Below are positions 1-12,733 of a DNA stretch of 64,000 nt, one piece after another. A program made the translations under genes and the position numbers. Location of the stretch: assembly GCA_949126835.1 (NCBI GenBank), contig OX421494.1, positions 992,001-1,056,000 of the forward strand. Reading direction: 5' to 3'. Source of the stretch: Anisus vortex. Its lineage: Eukaryota > Mollusca > Gastropoda > Planorbidae. The first letter of the stretch is position 1, and each line of letters begins with the position of its first letter. The notes under the pieces were generated by a model. The model was not told where the DNA came from, made no database searches, and saw only the letters and a program-made list of their open reading frames with translations.

Positions 1-391
1 CATATGTCAATGTTTTATGTCAGCTAAATATGTCAATGTTTAATGTCAGTCAGCTAAATCATATGTCAGTGTGTTATGTCAGCTAATTCAAATGTCAATG
101 TTTTATGTCAGCTAATTCAAATGTCAGTGTGTTCTGTCAGCTAATTCAAATGTCAGTGTGTTATGTCTGCTAATTCAAATGTCAGTGTGTTATGTCAGCT
201 AATTCAAATGTCAGTGTGTTATGTCAGCTAATTAAAATGTCAGTGTGTTATGTCAGCTAATTCAAATGTCAGTGTGTTAGGTCAGCTAATTCAAATGTCA
301 GTGTGTTATGTCAGCTAATTCAAATGTCAGTGTGTTATGTCAGCTAATTCAAATGTCAGTGTGTTATGTCAGCTAATTCAAATGTCAGTGT
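1..391. repeat. 29-bp minisatellite
   Basis: About 13 copies of a 29-bp unit (core CTAATTCAAATGTCAGTGTG) run from the window edge to just upstream of the first visible SH2-gene exon. The array lies in an intron. The apparent short reading frame that starts within it is fortuitous. Confidence 0.9.
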
Positions 392-433
392 GTCATCTAA
401 ATGAAGTGTTAATATTTTCTATGCATGCTATAG

Positions 434-2881
434 AGAAGAAATCCAAAGAGGCGGACCTACAAATGAGAGAAAAAGCCAGACAGGCAAGAACTGAGTACAG
501 GGAATCATTACGGAGATCTATGACCATAATGCAAGCAACTCAAGCTTTACACAGTTCTGTGGCTTCTACAGCTCCAGGCAACAAGCCGCCACTACCACCC
601 AAGTAAGTTTATAGAACCTTTTGTTTCAATAGACTGAGACATTGCTAACCAAGTAATTTTGTTGAACCCTGTATTAAATCATTATAAAAGTATAAATCAG
701 TATCCTGTTTTTCTACAAATATTTTCTCAGCAAAGCTTTCTATGCTAAGTAGGTTTTTAAATTTATGTCAATAAAACTTTAGCTGCTACTTCATACAACT
801 TCATGTAAAGTTTTGTTTTTTTCTGTGTGCAGAAAACATTTAATAGTGACCAGTGCCCCAGGCATCAGTAACAAGAAACCCAGACCACTTAGGCCAAAGA
901 ATAAAGAACAAGTCATCAGCTGGTTCCAGAAAGATGAGAAAGACAAAGGTTCAGGTCTAGATCCTAAAACTGGGAAAGTTGCTGAATGGTTTCATGGTAA
1001 GTAAGGCATTAGTTTAGTTAAAGTTGCTGAATGGTTTCATGGTAAGTAAGGCATTAGTTTAGTTAAAGTTGCTGAATGGTTTCATGGTATGTAAGGCATT
1101 AGTTTAGTTAAAGTTGCTGAATGGTTTCATGGTAAGTAAGGCATTAGTTTAGTTAAAGTTGCTGAATGGTTTCATGGTAAGTAAGGCATTAGTTTAGTTT
1201 AAAATTGCTGAATGGTTTCATGGTAAGTAAGGCATTAGTTTAGTTAAAGTTGCTGAATGGTTTCATGGTAAGTAAGGCATTAGTTTAGTTAAAGTTGCTG
1301 AATGGTTTCATGGTAAGTAAGGCATTAGTTTAGTTAAAGTTGCTGAATGGTTTCATGGTAAGTAAGGCATTAGTTAAGTTTCATATCATAGAATTTCATG
1401 GCACTGACATGTACAATTTTAAGATAGACTGCTGTTACATGCTAAATATTGATGGGTTTACTGTATGGTAACTATACCAGAAACATGTCAACAAATAAAA
1501 AAGATTGAGTGAGTGGCACTGAATTTTGTTCAAGTTATTCAATAATGTGACATGAACTTGATCAAATGAAGAATTGAAGGAGAGACAAAGGTGATATTGT
1601 TTTAAAGAAGTTATGTCCCTCTAGCTGAGAGGTTGACTCAAGAGTTTTGTCACTCAATGTATGAGGTGGATTTAGTGAATTTATAGGATTCATCAATGAA
1701 GTATATGACAGACTTTGTATATTCATTATAATTGAGATGATAATCAGTTATGTTTTTTTAAATATTTGCTCTATGGAGTTTAATAAGTTATCCAACTAGA
1801 ATCTTCTTGAGATGAAACAATTGAATTCATAATATTAGATTTGAACTTTAGATTTATGCGTGAATGTTTTATTGAAAATAGGTATGTCTTTTATGTGTGA
1901 TATTAAATTTCATCTACGTTTCATCTACGTATATTGAATTAAAGTGATTTCACAAAAGTGATGAGAGAATTGTTGCCACTGAGAGTAAGCCTTTATTTAT
2001 CAACGACAATAAAAGGTTGTAAAAATCTCCAATTAACAATTACATGCTTCTGACAACACACATATATATGTTTTAACAAATGTATTGTATTCCATTGAAA
2101 TGATTTTGACGGCTATTTTTTCTTTTCTATCACTTGCTGATGTTTGTTTTGTCTTCCCATCAGGCATAATTAATCGAACTGATGCTTTGTCTTCCCATCA
2201 GGCATAATTAATCGAACTGATGCTTTGTCTTCCCATCAGGCATAATTAATCGAACTGATGCTTTGTCTTCCCATCAGGCATAATTAATCGAACTGATGCT
2301 TTGTCTTCCCATCAGGCATAATTAATCGAACTGATGCTTTGTCTTCCCATCAGGCATAATTAATCGAACTGATGCTTTGTCTTTTCATCAGGCATAATTA
2401 ATCGAACTGATGCTTTGTCTTCCCATCAGGCATAATTAATCGAACTGATGCTGAAGGGATTCTGGAGGGTAAGAAGGACGGCTCTTTCTTAATCCGGGTC
2501 TCAGAAAGGGTGTGGGGCTTCACCCTGTCGCTGAAAGATGCCAATAAAATGAAACATTTTCTGATTGACGCCTCGGACTTGGGGTATCAGTTCTTCGGTG
2601 CTGACCAGACTGTCCACGACTCTTTGGCCAACCTGGTGCAATTCCATAAGGTAAATCTCAATCAAGTATCCTGTAGCAGAATATTTTGAGAGTGAAAGTT
2701 GAAATGCAAGATAAACGTAAGCTGTGTCTAAAAAAAATTCATGGATGTAATTTTGTGTCTGCAGGACAATCCTATTACTGTGTCCGGTGAAGAAAAGCTT
2801 CTCTATCCTTGTGGTCAGACAACTGGACCACCGGACTACTGGGATTTATTTCATTCCGCAACAGAGGTTACATCCTTGTAA
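434..2881 (+). CDS. SH2D4A/B-like SH2 adaptor, 3' part of gene (4 exons)
   Basis: Exons 434-602, 833-996, 2430-2650 and 2765-2881 join in frame (phases 2, 1, 0) and end at TAA 2879-2881. The first exon encodes a charged segment (MREKARQARTEYRESLRR) followed by a proline-rich PPLPPK. The second leads into WFHG, the start of an SH2 domain. The third holds the core: GSFLIRVSE contains the phosphotyrosine-binding FLIRxS arginine, followed by KHFLIDAS. The last exon ends ITVSGEEKLLYPCG and then a short tail. A C-terminal SH2 with LLYPCG near the end is characteristic of the SH2D4A/SH2D4B adaptor family, which binds phosphotyrosine and has no catalytic domain. The 5' part of the gene lies outside the window. 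The start of the first listed exon is the least certain boundary, because the AG at 434-435 is an alternative acceptor. Two splice junctions are embedded in tandem arrays (976-1379 and 2149-2451). The first canonical AATAAA I see after the stop is near 4136, so the 3' end is unresolved. Confidence 0.85.
976..1379 (+). repeat. 45-bp array copying an exon end plus 5' splice site
   Basis: Nine copies of a 45-bp unit. The first copy is the real junction: exon end GTTGCTGAATGGTTTCATG followed by donor GTAAGT at 997. Every later copy repeats the last 21 exon bases and the donor; one copy has GTATGT. The intron therefore begins with eight further near-perfect donor sites. Confidence 0.95.
2149..2451 (+). 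repeat. 38-bp array copying a 3' splice site plus exon start
   Basis: Eight copies of a 38-bp unit, each carrying TCTTCCCATCAG followed by the first bases of the SH2 core exon (GCATAATTAATCGAACTGAT). Only the last copy (acceptor AG 2428-2429) runs into the rest of the exon. Because 38 is not a multiple of 3, use of most upstream acceptors would shift the frame. Confidence 0.95.
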
Positions 2882-4261
2882 TGTTTTTTTTAAAAGTAAG
2901 TCAAGGTTTAGTACTTTTGATTGGTAGAAGCATTTTACTGGAATAATACTGAATGATTGATTACATTGACTAATTAATTTATTACATTGCATGATTGATT
3001 TATTACATTGCATGATTGATTTAATATATTAAATGATTGATTACATTGACTAATTAATTTATTACATTGCATGATTGATTTATTACATTTAATGATTGAT
3101 TACATTGACTAATTCATTTATTACATTGCATGATTGATTTATTTTATTGCATGATTGATTAATTACATTGACTAATTCATTTATTACATTGCAAGATTGA
3201 TTTATTACATTGCATGATTGATTACATTGACTAATTAATTTATTACATTGCATGGTTGATTTATTACATTGAATGATTGATTACATTGACTAATTAATTT
3301 ATTACATTGCATGATTGATTACATTGACTTCAATTGAACTTTGAACTCAAGTTCAATCCAACTTTGACTATCAGTATAATTTTTTTGTTTTGACATGTAT
3401 AACAGGTTTGATCTATACATAAACTGCCAGTATAAGTGTTTTATAGTATACTAGTATACTAAATGTTACTTTGACTGCATGTGTTGAATGGTATAATCAA
3501 ACCTATGACTTTGATATATAACAGTGCTAGTAGATTTTACTTTGAAGGCAACAATTTTTTGTTATATCATAATTTTTTGTTTCTGTTTTCCTAGAAGTAA
3601 TGAAGTCATAATGTGATGTTGCATATTAAAAGAAAGAGATCCATTCCATCTAGTAAAGACAAAGAACTCAATGTGATGAAACCCAAACAGAGAAACTGAT
3701 CCATTGCCAAAAAGGTTTTTCTAACTGTTCTTTTTAATGAGTTGAATCAAGAGTTAAATCAAGAGAGTGGGATCAAGTCAGTTGTTAAACTGAGTTGAAT
3801 CAAGTGAGTTAAATCAACATAATTGAATCAAGCAAGTTGGATCAAGTGAGTTTTTCTACTGACTTGGATCAAGCTAGTCGTTCAACCAAGTGAGTTGAAT
3901 TAAGTGATTTGAAGCAGATGAGCTGACCCAAGAAAAGGGTAAACAAATGCCAAATCAAAGTTTATATTATATGGCTTATCTCATCAAAATGTCATATTTG
4001 GCAATTATTTGAAAATCAATATTTTGTATATTACAGTTTATATATTTTTTACTATATTATTTACTTTATTTAAGATTGAAACAAGCACAAAGTCATAACC
4101 ATACTATTAAAATGAAATGTCTTGTATACATAAGCAAATAAAAGTAGGTCATGAATAAAGTCTGGTATAAAATTGTAACAAATTGCAGTGTTTTCAAGTG
4201 TGTACAAAAATAAAACTCCATAAAAATTCAGGCCATAAACATTGCATCTTTTAAAGCACAA
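2882..4261. other. 3' flank of the SH2 gene, with a short AT-rich tandem repeat
   Basis: No gene is seen. From about 2950 to 3330 there is an irregular repeat built from ATTGATTACATTGACTAATT and TTATTACATTGCATG. The rest is AT-rich and probably 3' UTR plus intergenic DNA. Confidence 0.6.
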
Positions 4262-4521
4262 CAGCCACACCAATAGACAAAGGTATTTAGAGTTCTAAAT
4301 CTTCTATTGGTTTTACAACTGCCTGCCATACCAAAAGATAATGCCGGTTTCACTAATTACTTTTCTACTTGTCTAAGTCACAGACGTCCCTTCTTGAAAG
4401 ATAATTTAATCCTACTGCAGGGTGGCAGAAGGTTGGTCAGCGGCAGAGATAGAACCCGGGTTGTCTAGTTGACAGACGGGATTACATAAACGCAGGGTCA
4501 GCAGCCACACCAATAGACAAA
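4262..4521 (-). mobile_element. SINE family 2, reverse copy with 20-bp target duplication
   Basis: The direct repeat CAGCCACACCAATAGACAAA occurs at 4262-4281 and 4502-4521 and flanks a 220-bp element. On the minus strand the element contains a tRNA B-box-like GGGTTCTATC and ends in the tail GACGTCTGTGAC. It matches the copy at 62103-62275. Confidence 0.8.
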
Positions 4522-6089
4522 AATAGATAGAGTAGTGACTTTTCTACTGCTTGTACAATAGCCATATGGATAGACAATTAAACACATTGATTCATTCATA
4601 ACTCCATGGGTGCAACAATCTATTGTCAATTTATTTTTCTCAGAGGTGCACTATAGAATCAAGGTGCACAAAATATATTTTCTTTGTTTCAAATATGTTT
4701 GCTGGATATCATGAAATTGTAGGCACAAACTCTTCCCTGTGGACTATATATATTTTAACTTTCCCAAGTGGTAGTTCTGTACATTAGTGTAGTGTGAAAA
4801 ATCTAGTCCTTACAGTAAATGTACTTGAGTTGAAATAATCTTGTGCCTTATGATATTTTCACATTTTTATGTGTACAAATTTGTTTTTTTTATTAAGTTT
4901 TAAATACAATTTCACATTTATTTGTGGTGTTGTTGTTTTTTTAAATACTGGTTTTAATAAAAATATTTTATTGTACTTGAAAAAAAGAGATTCAATATGT
5001 TTTAGAACGAGAATAGACACCATTTTGTTTAAATTTGATCTTTTATACTGAGTGTCCTTTTTTTTACAATATCATTCATTAACTTGCCATGAATTCTTTT
5101 GCAATTTTTTTTAAACAATGAATTCCTATTACAATTGTAGTCTTCATTAATACTGTTTGATTTTCAAAAAACTATTTTCATTTTTTTGTTCTACAAATAA
5201 AGTTATTAAATTTATACGGATAATTTTGCATATTTTTGAATAGATGAATCTTGCCGGTTGGAAATACATAACTCTTCCTATTCAAGATAGATAACTCTCA
5301 TCTCAAAGCTCAAATAATTAATACAATGAATAAAAATGCATAAGTTAATTAAAATTACTTCCCTTTATGAGAAATCATTGTATTGCCCATGGTTAACTAG
5401 CACAAAGTTTTTTGTTTTTGTTCCAACATTTCTAATTCATTGACTTGTATGAAATGTACATTTATTTACACTGTTGATATTTTCTGTAAGTGGAGTCTGG
5501 GTTTATATAATCTACACAGTGTGGGTTTTAATCTTCACATATATTTATCAATACTAACTTGGCTAATCTGTAATTTTCCTATAATATCCCACCAGAGCCT
5601 GAGCAAGCATTTTTTCAACAGATTCCATTATCTAAGTTTATAAGTATTTTCAGTTCTTTCAAGAAATGCCTTTTGTTGCTAAATGCCTTTTTAAAAAAAA
5701 TTGCTAATTGTGTTTCATTGTTGTAAATATCTAACTTCCACTCTCAACTATATGAACAACATTGCGATAAAACTGAATGAAAAGGAATGTATACTTTGAG
5801 TGATTAAAGAAAGAAATTAAATGGAAGCCATATTGTAGACCCACATAGATTAGCGCCACCTAGCCTCTACATATATGTGTTAGTCCCAAACCTAAATTCA
5901 AAGTTGGTCATGCTGGGATATGTTGATAGTGATGCCTAATTTAGGTTTGCGTCTGCTCTCCAGCTGCTGCCTATATAAATGAATGGGTTGTTTTTTGTAA
6001 CGTGAAATCAAATTAACTATGATTACTATGAAGATTCTTGTGCAATATGATCCATGTGTTAATTAGCAAAAGGTAGCTGAAGTTAGAGT
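4522..6089. other. AT-rich intergenic stretch
   Basis: No convincing gene, tRNA or repeat is seen. The short open frames here are poly-T-rich and have no recognisable protein features. Confidence 0.5.
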
Positions 6090-6730
6090 CAGACATGCCT
6101 ACCGTTCCGCTTTTGGCGTATTTGTTCCGCTTTTTTATAAAAAAACACACTTTGTTCCGCCATTCCGCTTTTTACTTGTTTTGTTACGCCAAATTGGAAA
6201 GTTTGGGTTTTTTATGTGTATATAGTCCGTGTCTAGGTTGATAAAACAAAGGCACAAATAAGGTTACAATGCTATAATTATCATCACTTGGGTTTTCTGG
6301 GTTTATTAAAAGAGATATTCTGGGCTTTAATACATTTTTTTTTGGTATTACGCGTGTTTGGCAATGAATCTTCTTTTCCTTTACTGAATTTGATAAGATA
6401 ACGTCCTGCCTCAGAAGGTTTAAATCTGACTTGTTCAAACTGTAAAAAAAACTAATTCAGTTTTATAGGAAGGAATATTTAGAGGGGTTTATTCAGCAAA
6501 GAAAAACATGTGAATTTAATGATCTAGATCCATTGCGAATTGTCTGCAAAACGTAAGCCTACCTACATTTTAAATAGCCTAGCTAATGTGTTTACATTAG
6601 TAATGATGTTGTTTTTTGTTGTTTTGTTATAAAAGATTGTTACATAAAGGGTGTTCCGCTTTTTTGTTGAAAAATCCTCTTTTTCATCAAGTTTGTTCCT
6701 CTTTTTAGTCCTTAGGGGTAGGCATGTCTG
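6090..6730. mobile_element. 641-bp inverted-repeat element (non-autonomous DNA transposon)
   Basis: A perfect 14-bp terminal inverted repeat bounds the element: CAGACATGCCTACC at 6090-6103 and its complement at 6717-6730. Subterminal motifs GTTCCGCTTTT recur at both ends. I found no clear target-site duplication, so the superfamily is not assigned. The internal open frames on the minus strand show no recognisable transposase motif. Confidence 0.65.
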
Positions 6731-7662
6731 AAAAGTGAGTTCAACATCACATAATTTGAAGTGATACATTTTATATGGAGCTGAAAAGTGGGTTGCAGAT
6801 GGTTTAGTCACAGTGTGTTATTATAAGCTTTCTGGAGGTTGTACCTGAGTCTCCTTAGCTGTGATGGGTACCTGACATTAATTAGGAAAATGTAGAGGCG
6901 GCTGTGCATTGTGCTTGCCATATAATCCATTTGTATGTCATGGCCAGGAAAATCTGTGAACACCATTTCACTTGCCTGATTGACTAACATGATCTGAAAA
7001 AAGTAATTCATATTGATGTTTTTTGCTCTTTTGTGTTATCTCTTTGTGGACTGTTACAGATGTTTAGCAATTAGGTGTTTGATGTAAATTAACATAATCA
7101 AATCTTTTCTTTGAACTGAACAATTCAACTAATTGTATTCTATTTTGAATAAAGCATTTCTACCTACTTAAATAGTGGATGCATGATTATTCACAGATGT
7201 AAATGTTTGTTTGCTTTTAAGTTTTTATCCAACAAAAAAGTGTTTTAAATAAGCATTTTATTTGATATCATGCAAATTAGTTTGATTTTCAAAGATACAG
7301 TAGCAAGTATTTTAACAAAAATGCATGAAAGAAAAGAAGGAAAACAATTTTGATGTATTTTTTAAAAACTGGAATTGCATTTGTGCACTCAAATGTTTTT
7401 TAGTTTTTTTTATTTGCATTGGTGTCAGAAATATTTGTACAGTAAACCCCGTAGAGTGGTTAGCTAGCTTCTGTACATGTGTGCCTATATCTGCTGGTGG
7501 TTTGATGGTTCTTGAAGTGTGCATTCATTTCAGCCAACATTTAGTGTCTTCTTGCTATTAATTATGCAAATATCTTGCTCTATTTTGTGATTTAACAGAT
7601 ATTTGTTTCCTTTGTCAGTTGAAGAAAAAAAAATTCATAACTTAAAAAGAGTTTTTTTTAAT
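6731..7662. other. Intergenic stretch with a truncated SINE family 1 copy
   Basis: Positions about 6866-6990 match the body of SINE family 1 (AGGCGGCTGTGCATTGTGCT, then a GAACACC..TTCAC segment) without the tRNA head. The remainder is AT-rich, with nothing else recognised. Confidence 0.6.
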
Positions 7663-10600
7663 ACTTTTAGATGAAATATTTAAACATTGGACAATATATG
7701 TTATTGTCTTTTAGACGAAATATTTCAACATTGGACAATATATCTTATTGTCTTTTAGATGAAATACTTCAACATTGGACAATATATCTTATTGTCTTTT
7801 AGATGACATATTTCAACATTGGACAATATATCTTATTGTCTTTTAGATGAAATATTTCAACATTGGACAATATATCTTATTGTCTTTTAGATGAAATATT
7901 TCAACATTGGACAATATATCTTATTGTCTTTTAGATGACATATTTCAACCTTGGACAATATATCTTATTGTCTTTTAGATGAAATATTTCAATATTGGAC
8001 AATATATCTTATTGTCTTTTAGATGACATATTTCAACATTGGACAATATATCTTATTGTCTTTTAGATGACATATTTCAACATTGGACAATATATCTTAT
8101 TGTCTTTTAGATGACATATTTCAACATTGGACAATATATCTTATTGTCTTTTAGATGACATATTTCAACATTGGACAATATATCTTATTGTCTTTTAGAT
8201 GACATATTTCAACATTGGACAATATATCTTATTGTCTTTTAGATGACATATTTCAACATTGGACAATATATCTTATTGTCTTTTAGATGACATATTTCAA
8301 CATTGGACAATATATCTTATTGTCTTTTAGATGACATATTTCAACATTGGACAATATATCTTATTGTCTTTTAGATGACATATTTCAACATTGGACAATA
8401 TATCTTATTGTCTTTTAGATGACATATTTCAACATTGGACAATATATCTTATTGTCTTTTAGATGACATATTTCAACATTGGACAATATATCTTATTGTC
8501 TTTTAGATGACATATTTCAACATTGGACAATATATCTTATTGTCTTTTAGATGACATATTTCAACATTGGACAATATATCTTATTGTCTTTTAGATGACA
8601 TATTTCAACATTGGACAATATATCTTATTGTCTTTTAGATGACATATTTCAACATTGGACAATATATCTTATTGTCTTTTAGATGACATATTTCAACATT
8701 GGACAATATATCTTATTGTCTTTTAGATGACATATTTCAACATTGGACAATATATCTTATTGTCTTTTAGATGACATATTTCAACATTGGACAATATATC
8801 TTATTGTCTTTTAGATGACATATTTCAACATTGGACAATATATCTTATTGTCTTTTAGATGACATATTTCAACATTGGACAATATATCTTATTGTCTTTT
8901 AGATGACATATTTCAACATTGGACAATATATCTTATTGTCTTTTAGATGACATATTTCAACATTGGACAATATATCTTATTGTCTTTTAGATGACATATT
9001 TCAACATTGGACAATATATCTTATTGTCTTTTAGATGACATATTTCAACATTGGACAATATATCTTATTGTCTTTTAGATGACATATTTCAACATTGGAC
9101 AATATATCTTATTGTCTTTTAGATGACATATTTCAACATTGGACAATATATCTTATTGTCTTTTAGATGACATATTTCAACATTGGACAATATATCTTAT
9201 TGTCTTTTAGATGAAATATTTCAACATTGGACAATATATCTTATTGTCTTTTAGATGACATATTTCAACATTGGACAATATATCTTATTGTCTTTTAGAT
9301 GAAATATTTCAACATTGGACAATATATCTTATTGTCTTTTAGATGACATATTTCAACATTGGACAATATATCTTATTGTCTTTTAGATGACATATTTCAA
9401 CATTGGACAATATATCTTATTGTCTTTTAGATGACATATTTCAACATTGGACAATATATCTTATTGTCTTTTAGATGACATATTTCAACATTGGACAATA
9501 TATCTTATTGTCTTTTAGATGAAATATTTCAACATTGGACAATATATCTTATTGTCTTTTAGATGACATATTTCAACATTGGACAATATATCTTATTGTC
9601 TTTTAGATGAAATATTTCAACATTGGACAATATATCTTATTGTCTTTTAGATGACATATTTCAACATTGGACAATATATCTTATTGTCTTTTAGATGACA
9701 TATTTCAACATTGGACAATATATCTTATTGTCTTTTAGATGACATATTTCAACATTGGACAATATATCTTATTGTCTTTTAGATGAAATATTTCAACATT
9801 GGACAATATATCTTATTGTCTTTTAGATGACATATTTCAACATTGGACAATATATCTTATTGTCTTTTAGATGACATATTTCAACATTGGACAATATATC
9901 TTATTGTCTTTTAGATGACATATTTCAACATTGGACAATATATCTTATTGTCTTTTAGATGACATATTTCAACATTGGACAATATATCTTATTGTCTTTT
10001 AGATGAAATATTTCAACATTGGACAATATATCTTATTGTCTTTTAGATGACATATTTCAACATTGGACAATATATCTTATTGTCTTTTAGATGAAATATT
10101 TCAACATTGGACAATATATCTTATTGTCTTTTAGATGACATATTTCAACATTGGACAATATATCTTATTGTCTTTTAGATGACATATTTCAACATTGGAC
10201 AATATATCTTATTGTCTTTTAGATGACATATTTCAACATTGGACAATATATCTTATTGTCTTTTAGATGACATATTTCAACATTGGACAATATATCTTAT
10301 TGTCTTTTAGATGACATATTTCAACATTGGACAATATATCTTATTGTCTTTTAGATGACATATTTCAACATTGGACAATATATCTTATTGTCTTTTAGAT
10401 GACATATTTCAACATTGGACAATATATCTTATTGTCTTTTAGATGACATATTTCAACATTGGACAATATATCTTATTGTCTTTTAGATGACATATTTCAA
10501 CATTGGACAATATATCTTATTGTCTTTTAGATGACATATTTCAACATTGGACAATATATCTTATTGTCTTTTAGATGACATATTTCAACATTGGACAATA

Positions 10601-11315
10601 TATCTTATTGTCTTTTAGATGACATATTTCAACATTGGACAATATATCTTATTGTCTTTTAGATGACATATTTCAACATTGGACAATATATCTTATTGTC
10701 TTTTAGATGACATATTTCAACATTGGACAATATATCTTATTGTCTTTTAGATGACATATTTCAACATTGGACAATATATCTTATTGTCTTTTAGATGACA
10801 TATTTCAACATTGGACAATATATCTTATTGTCTTTTAGATGACATATTTCAACATTGGACAATATATCTTATTGTCTTTTAGATGACATATTTCAACATT
10901 GGACAATATATCTTATTGTCTTTTAGATGACATATTTCAACATTGGACAATATATCTTATTGTCTTTTAGATGACATATTTCAACATTGGACAATATATC
11001 TTATTGTCTTTTAGATGACATATTTCAACATTGGACAATATATCTTATTGTCTTTTAGATGACATATTTCAACATTGGACAATATATCTTATTGTCTTTT
11101 AGATGACATATTTCAACATTGGACAATATATCTTATTGTCTTTTAGATGACATATTTCAACATTGGACAATATATCTTATTGTCTTTTAGATGACATATT
11201 TCAACATTGGACAATATATCTTATTGTCTTTTAGATGACATATTTCAACATTGGACAATATATCTTATTGTCTTTTAGATGACATATTTCAACATTGGAC
11301 AATATATGTTATTGT
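7663..11315. repeat. 44-bp minisatellite, about 83 copies (3.65 kb)
   Basis: This is a highly homogeneous array of a 44-bp unit containing ACATTGGACAATATATCTTA and TTGTCTTTTAGATGACATAT. The main variant is ATGAAATA versus ATGACATA. It lies between the two convergent genes. Each unit contains a pyrimidine-rich TTATTGTCTTTTAG that would look like a 3' splice acceptor if the + strand were transcribed. Confidence 0.95.
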
Positions 11316-12406
11316 TTTAATTCTTTTCAAAAGAAAAAATAATGCTTTCACTTTTTCCTCTTATTAAATAAATGTAAAAAAAATATATTCTCTATGAAAT
11401 TCTGTTTTATTTTTAAGAAAACAACACTGTACATAAATACATTTCAAATACCGGTAAACTTTAAATTCAGAAATACATAAAATGTTTCTTTGTCAACAAA
11501 TGGCTAAAACAACAAAAAATTACTTTTTATCAATCTACAAAATGTTCAAGATTTATACAAGGGAAGTAATTTGATCAAAATAATTCCACTATCTTTCACA
11601 AACAATATTTTGTCTATGGTTTTCTTTTGATGTAACTGGGTTTTTCCCCCTTGTGTTAATGGGCTTTTTTCTTTTATAAAGAGTAGATTGGAGAGAGCAA
11701 TTTTTTTTTTAAATATACTAAAAAATCTTTCTATTCCCAAACAAAATATAATTTCTTGTTTCATTGTATGGCATCGTGTTTTTGAAATAGCCAAAGCCTC
11801 TATCTGAATGCTTTAAAATATTGATAGAAATACCATTTTGTTTCGGTAAATATATTTTGTTTACTAATGCCTTGTTTTATATCTATGCATACATAACTAA
11901 ACAAACCTTGTTCTATTTCCAACTATCAGCATTGTTATAAATTGTTATATTATTTTCCTATTGTTACTTTCTTTGTTCTATTTTGATACTAAGTATAACA
12001 TTCATGGCTAGAACTCATCACCATTTTTCATTTTACAATTTTTACAAAATATATATATATATATCTTGAAAGTTAAACATTTGCTGATCAAATGTTTGTA
12101 TGCTGTTTTTTTATGGTGGAAAGCTGCGTTTTTTTTTTCAAGCTTCATGGTAGAAGTAAAGCTTTTGAATCTCTAAAAACTGGAAACTTTTTCTTGCTTG
12201 AAATAAAACAAAAATATCTATATATATACTTTTGCTTTGAGTTTCTCACAGTAGCCATACATTTATAACAGTCTAACAGAATTTTTTTCTGAAAGATTAA
12301 AGGTACTTGTCGTTTGTGTTTCAATGAATGAATGAATATTGATTGTATCTAGTTTTGTGAAATAAAAATATAGGAAAAAAAAAATTGAAAATTACAAACC
12401 CTCATT
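11316..12406. other. AT-rich intergenic stretch
   Basis: No gene is seen. The stretch is AT-rich with short TATATA runs at 12049-12064 and 12220-12230. Confidence 0.5.
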
Positions 12407-12733
12407 ATAAAGTAAACATTTTATATTTCACTTATAATAAAACGTAAAAGGAGAGGCACCATGTTCAACTGGTGTACCAAAGGATGTGGGTTCGAATCCT
12501 GGTGTAGAGTGTTGTTTTCAGGACAATTTTTTCCTAAAAACTCCTGGGTACCTCACCTTAGTTGGGGAAAGTAAAGGCGGCTGTGCATTGTGCTGGCCAC
12601 ACAATCACCTAGTATGCTGTTGCCACAGAAACTGGTGAACATTGCTTCACTGGACCTATCGATCAATTTGGTCCAAGGGTACTTTTTTCATCATAAAGTA
12701 AACATTTTATATTTCACTTCTAATAAAACGTAA
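12407..12733 (+). mobile_element. SINE family 1, copy with 41-bp flanking duplication
   Basis: The element at 12448-12692 starts with a tRNA-like head (B-box GGTTCGAATCC near 12490) followed by the family body GGCGGCTGTGCATTGTGCTG. It is flanked by a 41-bp direct repeat (12407-12447 and 12693-12733) that differs at one base. The duplication is unusually long for a retroposon. Confidence 0.85.

Noticed and set aside
337..433. Start codon at 337 for the first SH2-gene exon
   Set aside because: Residues before 434 are translated minisatellite. A splice acceptor at 432-433 explains the exon better.
7663..11315. Regularly spaced repeat that could be taken for a CRISPR array
   Set aside because: The units are contiguous with no unique spacers, and the DNA is clearly eukaryotic. 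It is a minisatellite.
12448..12520. Possible tRNA gene from the B-box GGTTCGAATCC
   Set aside because: The head does not fold into an evident cloverleaf, and the downstream body is shared with 42048-42335, so it is a SINE. The same reasoning applies at 62103.
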